From NCBI GenBank assembly GCA_021604885.1, contig BQJV01000263.1, positions 1-5,217 on the forward strand: DNA of 5,217 nt, given 5' to 3'. The notes beneath the pieces are model-generated. The model saw only the letters and a program-made list of their open reading frames with translations, had not been told where the DNA came from and searched no databases. Both the position numbers and the translations under genes were made by a program. The first letter of the stretch is position 1; every line of letters starts with the position of its first letter. Shown one piece after another: positions 1 through 5,217 of this stretch. The DNA is from Acidimicrobiales bacterium (GTDB lineage: Bacteria > Actinomycetota > Acidimicrobiia > Acidimicrobiales > Aldehydirespiratoraceae).

Positions 1-1907
1 GTCTCCATCATCGGCGGCGCCTGATCGAGTTCGGCGGAACCGACCATCTCGGCGGGGATCGTGATGACGGCTGTGACCCCGCCCTCGGCGCCGGCGGTGA
101 GCTGCACGCCCACGCCGAGGCGATGCGACAGGCGGGACACGACGGTGAAGCCGAGCGAACGGCTGAGGTCGAGGCCGACGAGCGGCGGCTCGGCCAGCGT
201 CTTGTTGGCGGCGGCGATCTGCTCGGCGCTCATGCCGATGCCCTTGTCGGCCAGCGTCAGCTGGTAGCTGCCGTCGGCGATGCGGTAGCCGATGACCTCG
301 ACGTCCACGTCCGGAGGCGAGAACTGGGTCGCGTTCTCCATCAACTCCGACATGAGGTGGGCGAGGTCGACGGCGACGGAGCCCGCCACGGTCGACGTGT
401 CGACGGACATCAACTGGATGCGGCTGAAGTCCTCGATCTCACCCATGGCGACGCGGAGCACGTCCACGACCTCGACGGGGCGACCTCGGCGGCGGGTCGG
501 CTCGGCACCGGCCAGCACGAGCAGTGACTCGGCATTGCGCCGCATTCGTGTGGCGAGGTGATCCAGGCGGAAGAGGTTCTCCAGCTGGTCCGGGTTCTCC
601 TCCCGGGACTCGAGCTGGTCGATGAAGTCGATCTGGCGATCGAGGAGGCTCTGGTTGCGACGAGCCAGGTTCACGAAGATGTCGGAGATGCCCCGACGGA
701 GCAGATCGCTCTGCTCCTCGGCGACGTCCATCGTGACCTGCTGGATCTCGGAGATGGCGTGGGCCAGCTGGGCGACCTCGTCGCGGCCCTTCGCCTCGAT
801 CGGGGTCAGCACCGGCGCCTCGGCGCGACCGGCCGAGCGCAGCGACTCCACGAGAGCGGGGAGCTCCTCGGTGGACAGCTGTTCGGCGTTGCGCGTCAGG
901 CGGATCAGCGGACGGCTGATCGAGCGTCCGATGGCCACCGCCATCACGAGGGTCAGGAGGGCGACCGAGCCGGCGAGGATGAGGAACGACTGTGCTTCGT
1001 CGTTGGCCGTCGTGGCCGCCAACTGTGCGTCGGCCACGGTTGCGGTGACCGACTGGTCGATGAGGCCGTTGAGGGCGGTGAGCTGCGTCTCGCCCTGCTC
1101 GAGCCAGGTGAGCACGCCGCCGATTCCCGGGTCGTCCATGTACGACTGGATGTCGGCCAACACGTCGACGCGGCCGGGGACCGGGCTCGGGATCTGGCCC
1201 GTCTCCTGCAGGCCGGTGAACTGGGTGACGTACTGGGCGTCGGCGGTGGCGATGAACGAGGCGATGGCGCGCTCGGCGTCCTGCTCGGCCTCACTCACCC
1301 GGGTCAGGGCGACGGCGTCCCACTCGCCCTGGAAGATCGCGTCCGCGCCGACCGAGGTGATCGAGGCGTAGGAGGACTGGATGGTGAGCAGCTCGTTGAG
1401 GTTGGTGAGCGCTCGGAACAGCTCGAGGTCGGCTGCCTCGCCCGCCAGCAGCATCGTGTTGTCGTCGATGGAGCGGCTCGCACCGGCGAGCAGGGTCCCG
1501 GTGACGGAGTCGGTCCCGCGGTCGGGTCCGATCGTCTCGGGGAGTCGGGTGGTGATGTCGTCCAGCGACGCAATGAGTTCGGGGTTCTCGAGGTCGCCGC
1601 GGACCTCGTCATACGCGTTGACCCAACGCTGGAGCTGGGCGTCCGTGTTGAGGCGCTCCTCGCTCATGAGGTCGGCGCCCGCCAGCGCAAGCCGCTCGAC
1701 TTCGAGCAGACGGATGCGTTCCACCTGGATGGACAAGGAGAGGTCAGCACCCGCATTGGCGAACTCGGCGATCCGAGCTTCACGTTCCTGATGCGTGGTC
1801 GCTTCGGTTCGATCGATGATGCCGGCGTAGGCGAACACCATGACGGCGACGAGCGGCGTGGCGAGAAGGAGGAGGAGTTTGCCTCGAACCTTGATCCTCT
1901 TGAGCAT
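1..1907 (-). CDS. Conservon-type (CvnA-like) membrane sensor histidine kinase, 3' end cut by the window
   Basis: Seen: an unbroken frame starts at ATG 1907-1905 and runs off the left edge, giving 635 residues. An in-frame TAA at 1925-1923 lies just upstream with no other start between, and AGAGG sits 5 nt before the ATG. A basic N-terminus (MLKRIKVRGK) is followed by TM1 (about 11-31), a mostly helical extracytoplasmic region (about 32-305), TM2 (about 308-327) and HAMP (from about 328, GRSISRPL). Next come a dimerisation-like segment (RRNQSLLDRQ at 416; LDHLATRM with H450) and an ATPase domain: N box ELMENATQF (N525), G1 DKGIGM (554-559) and G2 SLGFTVVSRL (G586). Family knowledge: this order matches actinobacterial kinases with a nitrate/nitrite-sensing (NIT) domain, exemplified by Streptomyces CvnA, which usually head a cvnABCD cluster. 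Inferred: an inner-membrane sensor with H450 as candidate phosphoacceptor; there is no classical HisKA H-box. The ligand is unknown. It lies 142 nt downstream of gltD, same strand. Sure of histidine-kinase-like ATPase; fairly sure of the CvnA-like class. Confidence 0.88.
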   Translation of the reverse strand, partial: MLKRIKVRGKLLLLLATPLVAVMVFAYAGIIDRTEATTHQEREARIAEFANAGADLSLSIQVERIRLLEVERLALAGADLMSEERLNTDAQLQRWVNAYDEVRGDLENPELIASLDDITTRLPETIGPDRGTDSVTGTLLAGASRSIDDNTMLLAGEAADLELFRALTNLNELLTIQSSYASITSVGADAIFQGEWDAVALTRVSEAEQDAERAIASFIATADAQYVTQFTGLQETGQIPSPVPGRVDVLADIQSYMDDPGIGGVLTWLEQGETQLTALNGLIDQSVTATVADAQLAATTANDEAQSFLILAGSVALLTLVMAVAIGRSISRPLIRLTRNAEQLSTEELPALVESLRSAGRAEAPVLTPIEAKGRDEVAQLAHAISEIQQVTMDVAEEQSDLLRRGISDIFVNLARRNQSLLDRQIDFIDQLESREENPDQLENLFRLDHLATRMRRNAESLLVLAGAEPTRRRGRPVEVVDVLRVAMGEIEDFSRIQLMSVDTSTVAGSVAVDLAHLMSELMENATQFSPPDVDVEVIGYRIADGSYQLTLADKGIGMSAEQIAAANKTLAEPPLVGLDLSRSLGFTVVSRLSHRLGVGVQLTAGAEGGVTAVITIPAEMVGSAELDQAPPMME

Positions 1908-1912
1908 GCGGG

Positions 1913-1917
1913 CCTCT
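1913..1917 (-). promoter_or_regulatory. Ribosome binding site of the sensor kinase gene
   Basis: The minus strand reads AGAGG followed by a 5-nt spacer (CCCGC) and the ATG at 1907. It is a modest Shine-Dalgarno match. It supports this start, because an in-frame stop lies only 15 nt upstream of the ATG. It directly abuts the base of the hairpin at 1917-1954, so access to it may depend on folding. Confidence 0.55.
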
Positions 1918-1954
1918 GAGCGTTACGGCACCCACAGCAGGTGCCCCACGCTCA
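1917..1954 (-). promoter_or_regulatory. Long hairpin in the leader of the sensor kinase gene
   Basis: Seen on the minus strand: TGAGCGT (1954-1948) pairs with ACGCTCA (1923-1917), seven perfect pairs. Then, past a small 2x3 internal loop, GGCACC (1945-1940) pairs with GGTGCC (1932-1927), six perfect pairs, closing a 7-nt loop. The foot of the stem touches the AGAGG ribosome binding site. There is no U-run after it, so it is not a classical intrinsic terminator. It could instead be a translation-control structure, an mRNA-stability or 3'-end structure for gltBD, or, read as DNA, a dyad operator. The pairing is clear; the role is not known. Confidence 0.4.
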
Positions 1955-2018
1955 ATTCGGCCGTTACCCAGAGGAATTAAGGGCTGGGGGCAATCCTGCC
2001 TGCCCACAATGGCCCGTT

Positions 2019-2036
2019 CGGCCCAGCTGCGGGCCG
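2019..2036 (-). terminator. Possible weak transcription-stop hairpin after gltD
   Basis: On the minus strand CGGCCC (2036-2031) pairs perfectly with GGGCCG (2024-2019) around a 6-nt loop, starting 13 nt past the gltD stop codon. The position suits a terminator, but the downstream sequence is AACGGGCCATTG, with no run of U. This is at best a weak or factor-assisted terminator and may simply be a chance stem in GC-rich DNA. Confidence 0.25.
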
Positions 2037-2049
2037 GATCGGACGGTTT

Positions 2050-3516
2050 TCAGCGCAGCGGCGCGGCGGACGGCGCGATGGGCGACGGCAGTTGGGTCGC
2101 CGTCGCCATGAGCCACTCGTCGACGGAGGCCGCCGCCGATCGGCCCTCGGCGATGGCCCAGACGATGAGACTCTGACCTCGACCCATGTCGCCGCAGACG
2201 AACACACCGTCGACGTTCGTCGACCAGTCGTCGTCACGCACGACATTGCCCCGGCCGTCGAGCTCGACGCCGAACTGATCGGTCAGGGCGCCCTGTTCGG
2301 GGCCGGTGAAGCCCATCGCGAGGAGCACCAGCTCGGCCGGGAAGTCCTGTTCGCTTCCCGGGATCGGCTCGAAGCTCATCCGCCCGTCCTCGAACACCTG
2401 CTCGACACGGACCGTGCGGAGCAGGCGGAGGTTCCCGTCGTCGTCGCCGACGAACTCGACCGTGTTGATCGCATACTCGCGCTCGCCGCCCTCCTCGTGG
2501 GCGGAACTCACGCGGTAGATCATGGGCCAGGTCGGCCACGGGTTCGCGTCGGGGCGCTCGTCGGGCGGTCGGGGCATGATCTCGAACTGGTGGATCGAGG
2601 CGGCGCCCTGGCGCAGCGACGTGCCCAGGCAGTCGGCGCCGGTGTCGCCGCCGCCGATGATGATCACGTTCTTGCCCTCGGCCGTGAGGGTCGGCTCGTC
2701 GAGGTCGCCTTCCTGGACATGGTTGGCGATCGGGAGGAACTCCATCGCCTGATGAACGCCGTTGCACTCCCGGCCGGGAATCGGGAGGTCGCGGGCCTGG
2801 GTGGCGCCGCAGGCCAGCACGACGGCGTCGTACTCGGCGCGCAGCTCGTCCGCAGTCACGTCGGCGCCGACCGCGACATTGCATCGGAACTCCGTGCCTT
2901 CGGCCTCCATCTGTTGCAGGCGTTGGTCCAGATGGCGCTTCTCCATCTTGAACTCGGGGATGCCGTAGCGCAGCAGGCCACCGGGGCGATCCGCCCGCTC
3001 GAACACGACGACGCGGTGCCCGGCGCGCGTGAGCTGCTGGGCGACGGCGAGACCGGCCGGCCCGGAGCCGACGACGGCAACCGACTTCCCGGTCGAGAGC
3101 ACGGGGATCTCCGGGGTGATCCATCCCTCGGACCATGCGCGGTCCACGATCTCGACCTCGATCCGCTTGATGGTGACCGGCGGCTCGTGGATACCGAGCA
3201 CGCACGCCGTCTCGCACGGTGCGGGACACAGCCGACCCGTGAACTCCGGGAAGTTGTTCGTGGCGTGCAGTCGGTCGATCGCGTCGTGCCAGTGGCCGCG
3301 ATACGAGAGATCGTTCCAGTCCGGAATGATGTTGCCGAGGGGGCAGCCGTTGTTGCAGAACGGGATGCCGCAGTCCATGCAGCGGCTCGCCTGCTCCCGC
3401 AGGGTCTCCTCGGGGAAGTCGTCGTAGACCTCCTTCCAGTCCCTCAGCCGGACCGGCACGGGGCGGCGCGTGGGCAGCTCCCGGTCGTGCTTCATGAATC
3501 CGCGTGGATCAGCCAT
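2050..3516 (-). CDS. gltD: Glutamate synthase (NADPH) small (beta) subunit
   Basis: Electron-input subunit of cytoplasmic GOGAT: it takes hydride from NADPH to FAD and passes electrons through Fe-S clusters to GltB, where glutamine plus 2-oxoglutarate gives two glutamates. Seen, 488 residues: an N-terminal Fe-S domain with C46-x2-C49-x4-C54-x3-C58 and a second set C97-x3-C101-x3-C105 (LCPAPCETACVLGI); an FAD-binding Rossmann motif GSGPAG (150-155) with the downstream FERADRPGGLLRYGIPEFK segment; an NAD(P)H-binding motif GGGDTG (288-293) followed by DCLGTSLRQG; EIMPRPP (312-318); and the C-terminal FAD contact region CGDMGRGQS (441-449) with WAIAEGR. Length and motif order match the family, and all expected cysteines are present. 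The ATG at 3516 is preceded by AGGAG at 6 nt; Met8 is a weaker alternative. The protein ends in a short Ala/Pro-rich tail. It is 10 nt downstream of gltB and clearly in the same operon. Confidence 0.97.
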   Translation of the reverse strand: MADPRGFMKHDRELPTRRPVPVRLRDWKEVYDDFPEETLREQASRCMDCGIPFCNNGCPLGNIIPDWNDLSYRGHWHDAIDRLHATNNFPEFTGRLCPAPCETACVLGIHEPPVTIKRIEVEIVDRAWSEGWITPEIPVLSTGKSVAVVGSGPAGLAVAQQLTRAGHRVVVFERADRPGGLLRYGIPEFKMEKRHLDQRLQQMEAEGTEFRCNVAVGADVTADELRAEYDAVVLACGATQARDLPIPGRECNGVHQAMEFLPIANHVQEGDLDEPTLTAEGKNVIIIGGGDTGADCLGTSLRQGAASIHQFEIMPRPPDERPDANPWPTWPMIYRVSSAHEEGGEREYAINTVEFVGDDDGNLRLLRTVRVEQVFEDGRMSFEPIPGSEQDFPAELVLLAMGFTGPEQGALTDQFGVELDGRGNVVRDDDWSTNVDGVFVCGDMGRGQSLIVWAIAEGRSAAASVDEWLMATATQLPSPIAPSAAPLR

Positions 3517-3522
3517 CAGTCG

Positions 3523-3527
3523 CTCCT
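3523..3527 (-). promoter_or_regulatory. gltD ribosome binding site overlapping the gltB stop codon
   Basis: The minus strand reads TGAGGAG, a 6-nt spacer CGACTG, then ATG. The last base of the gltB TGA (3527) is the first base of AGGAG. Ribosomes ending gltB therefore cover the gltD initiation site, which suits coupled translation of two subunits needed in equal amounts. It also fixes the gltD start at 3516. Confidence 0.8.
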
Positions 3528-5217
3528 CAGCCTCGCGAGGCGGCCATGATCGCCTCGGTCTCGTCCTCGCCCGCGTCGCGAGCGGCGGCTGCTGCTTCGA
3601 GCACCCGGCGGTAGTCAGTGGGCATGACCTTGACGAACTCGCCGGCGGTCGTGCCCCAATCCGCGAGGATCCGCGCCGCGACGTCGCTCCCGGTCTCGTG
3701 CCGATGCTTCTCGATGCGATCCCGCAGCCATTCCAGGTCGTCGTCGTCGAGCGATTCGAGATCGACCATCTCGGTGTTCACCCGCTTCGGGAATACGCCG
3801 TCCGGATCGTGGACGTAGGCGATGCCACCACTCATCCCGGCCGCGAAGTTGCGGCCCGTCGGCCCGAGGATCACCGCGCGACCGCCGGTCATGTACTCGC
3901 ACCCGTGGTCACCGATCGCCTCGACGACCGCCGTGGCGCCGGAGTTGCGCACACAGAAGCGCTCGCCCACCGCGCCGCGCAGGTAGACCTCGCCGCCCGT
4001 GGCGCCGTACAGGATGACGTTGCCCGCGATCACGTTCTCCTCGGCGACGAACGTGGCGTCGTCCGGTGGGCGCACGACCACCCGGCCGCCGGAGAGGCCC
4101 TTGCCGACATAGTCGTTCGCGTCGCCGGACAGCCGGAGCGTGATGCCCCGGGACACGAAGGCGCCGAAGCTGTTGCCGGCGGATCCGGTGAAGTTCACGA
4201 CGATCGTGTCGTCAGGCAGGCCCTCGCCGCCGTACTTGCGGGTGACCTCGAAACCGAGGAGCGTCCCCACCGTGCGGTTGACGTTGCGGATCGGGATGTC
4301 GATCGTGACGGGGCGTCCGTCGTTCAACGCGCCCTCCGCGAGCTGGATCAGCGTCTGGTCGAGCGCTCGCTCGAGACCGTGGTCCTGTTCCTTCCACTGG
4401 TGCCGGCGCGACTCGCGTGCGATCTCGGGCAGGTGCAGGATGGGTGAGAGATCGAGTCCCTCGGCCTTCCAGTGGTCGACGGCATCGGTGACGTCGAGCG
4501 CCTCGACCTGACCGATCGCCTCGTCCAGGTTGCGGAAGCCGAGCTCGGCGAGGAGCTCGCGCACCTCCTCGGCGATGTACTCGAAGAAGTTGACGACGAA
4601 CTCCGGCTCGCCGCTGAACTTCTCGCGCAGCTCGGGGTTCTGCGTCGCGACACCGACGGGACAGGTGTCCAGGTGGCAGACACGCATCATCACGCAGCCC
4701 ATGACCACGAGCGGCGCCGTGGCGAAGCCGAACTCCTCGGCGCCCAGGAGGGCGGCGATCATCACGTCGCGGCCGGTCTTGAGCTGGCCGTCGCACTGCA
4801 CGACGATCCGGTCACGCAGATCGTTGAGCAGGAGCGTCTGCTGGGTCTCGGCGAGGCCGAGCTCCCACGGGGCGCCCGCGTGCTTGATCGACGTTTGCGG
4901 CGATGCGCCGGTGCCCCCGTCGTGTCCGGAGATGAGCACGACGTCGGCGTGCGCCTTCGACACGCCGGCGGCGACGGTGCCGACCCCGACCTCGGCCACG
5001 AGCTTCACGTGGATCCGCGCCTTCGGGTTGGCGTTCTTCAGGTCGTGGATCAGCTGGGCCAGATCCTCGATCGAGTAGATGTCGTGATGGGGCGGCGGCG
5101 AGATCAGACCCACGCCCGGTGTGGAATGCCGGGTCTTGGCGATCCAGGGGTACACCTTGTGGCCCGGCAGCTGCCCGCCTTCGCCGGGCTTCGCTCCCTG
5201 GGCCATCTTGATCTGGA
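3527..5217 (-). CDS. gltB: Glutamate synthase (NADPH) large (alpha) subunit, C-terminal part (5' end outside the window)
   Basis: Catalytic GOGAT subunit; the synthase site adds ammonia, channelled from the N-terminal glutaminase domain, to 2-oxoglutarate. Seen: 562 residues before TGA 3529-3527, open at the right edge, where QIK precedes the Met at 5206, so that Met is internal and not a start. Counting from it: the family signature MAQGAKPGEGGQLPGHKV (1-18); the FMN/synthase barrel with VKLVAEVGVGTVAAG and SGHDGGTGASP (93-103); the [3Fe-4S] ligands C171-x5-C177-x4-C182, codons at 4694-4696, 4676-4678 and 4661-4663; and the glycine-repeat right-handed beta-helix (about 300-475; GNSFGAFVSRG, GKGLSGGRV, YGATGGEVYLRG, AAGMSGG). 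Full GltB is about 1,500 residues, so the N-terminal amidotransferase and central domains and most of the FMN domain lie beyond 5217. The acidic C-terminal tail (about 480-559) is normal for the family. First gene of the visible operon; no break or frameshift. Confidence 0.97.
   Translation of the reverse strand, partial: QIKMAQGAKPGEGGQLPGHKVYPWIAKTRHSTPGVGLISPPPHHDIYSIEDLAQLIHDLKNANPKARIHVKLVAEVGVGTVAAGVSKAHADVVLISGHDGGTGASPQTSIKHAGAPWELGLAETQQTLLLNDLRDRIVVQCDGQLKTGRDVMIAALLGAEEFGFATAPLVVMGCVMMRVCHLDTCPVGVATQNPELREKFSGEPEFVVNFFEYIAEEVRELLAELGFRNLDEAIGQVEALDVTDAVDHWKAEGLDLSPILHLPEIARESRRHQWKEQDHGLERALDQTLIQLAEGALNDGRPVTIDIPIRNVNRTVGTLLGFEVTRKYGGEGLPDDTIVVNFTGSAGNSFGAFVSRGITLRLSGDANDYVGKGLSGGRVVVRPPDDATFVAEENVIAGNVILYGATGGEVYLRGAVGERFCVRNSGATAVVEAIGDHGCEYMTGGRAVILGPTGRNFAAGMSGGIAYVHDPDGVFPKRVNTEMVDLESLDDDDLEWLRDRIEKHRHETGSDVAARILADWGTTAGEFVKVMPTDYRRVLEAAAAARDAGEDETEAIMAASRG

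Larger units (their letters stand above)
1908..2049. other. Intergenic region between gltD and the sensor kinase gene
   Basis: This 142-nt gap is the only substantial non-coding stretch in the window. It carries two inverted repeats (2019-2036 and 1917-1954) and a kinase-proximal ribosome binding site. The sequence CGTTAC occurs twice on the plus strand (1921-1926 and 1962-1967). I looked for a -35/-10 pair reading toward the kinase and found none with acceptable spacing; the most AT-rich patch is around 1975-1981 (TTAATT on the minus strand). No small ORF or RNA gene is convincing here. Whether the kinase has its own promoter or depends on readthrough from gltBD cannot be settled from the sequence. 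Confidence 0.6.

Noticed and set aside
558..1919. 453-codon open frame on the plus strand opposite the kinase gene
   Set aside because: It is exactly antisense to a gene with clear kinase motifs. Its translation is rich in Gly, Arg, Asp, His and Val with no recognisable domain, as expected when a GC-rich coding strand is read from the other side. No ribosome binding site or independent support.
2011..2024. GGCC/GGCC stem (GGCCCGTTCGGCCC) as a second terminator
   Set aside because: Only four pairs from a self-complementary tetramer, flanking mismatches, no U-run, and it overlaps the better 2019-2036 stem.
1780..2246. Short minus-strand frames spanning the gltD-kinase gap (75 and 89 codons)
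   Set aside because: They overlap gltD or the kinase start out of frame, have no good ribosome binding site and give Arg/Pro/Ser-rich products without recognisable features.
2234..3229. 331-codon minus-strand frame inside gltD
   Set aside because: Out-of-frame reading of gltD, extremely Arg/Pro-rich. The gltD frame carries all expected cofactor motifs without interruption.
2092..3549. 485-codon open frame on the plus strand opposite gltD
   Set aside because: Antisense to gltD over nearly its whole length, with a low-complexity Arg/Gly/Val/Asp-rich product and no motifs. A high-GC shadow.
3470..4447. 325-codon open frame on the plus strand opposite gltB
   Set aside because: Antisense to the conserved beta-helix region of GltB; composition and lack of motifs mark it as a shadow frame.
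5204..5206. ATG at 5206 as the start of a short gltB gene
   Set aside because: The frame stays open to the window edge and the residues just before it (QIK) continue the family signature leading into MAQGAKPGEGGQ, so this Met is internal and the gene is only truncated by the window.

Overview
This is a compact, GC-rich stretch in which every supported gene lies on the minus strand. It holds three genes: the 3' part of gltB, all of gltD, and most of a membrane sensor histidine kinase that runs off the left edge. The very high GC content, the GltB/GltD type, and above all the kinase architecture (NIT-like sensor, HAMP, atypical dimerisation region, ATPase) point to Actinomycetota. Placement below phylum is not possible from this window; Acidimicrobiia is a guess only.

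Read in the direction of transcription, right to left, the layout is as follows. (1) 5217-3527 is the C-terminal 37% or so of the glutamate synthase large subunit, covering the end of the FMN/synthase domain, the [3Fe-4S] cysteines and the beta-helix domain. Its glutaminase domain lies outside the window. (2) After a 10-nt gap comes gltD (3516-2050), the FAD/NADPH small subunit, whose ribosome binding site overlaps the gltB stop codon. Together these make NADPH-dependent GOGAT, which regenerates glutamate from glutamine and 2-oxoglutarate. (3) A 142-nt intergenic stretch (2049-1908) has two hairpins and no clear intrinsic terminator. (4) 1907-1 encodes the kinase, 635 residues visible, resembling CvnA of the actinobacterial 'conservon' systems. 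In those systems the next genes usually encode a roadblock/LC7 protein, a DUF742 protein and a Rap-like GTPase; none of these is inside the window.

The GOGAT operon is ordinary primary metabolism. The less ordinary parts are the co-oriented conservon-type kinase directly downstream of nitrogen-assimilation genes and the structured leader in front of it. I see no mobile element, CRISPR array, tRNA/rRNA gene or phage material, and nothing that convincingly amounts to an undescribed system. Long plus-strand open frames exist but are GC-driven shadows.
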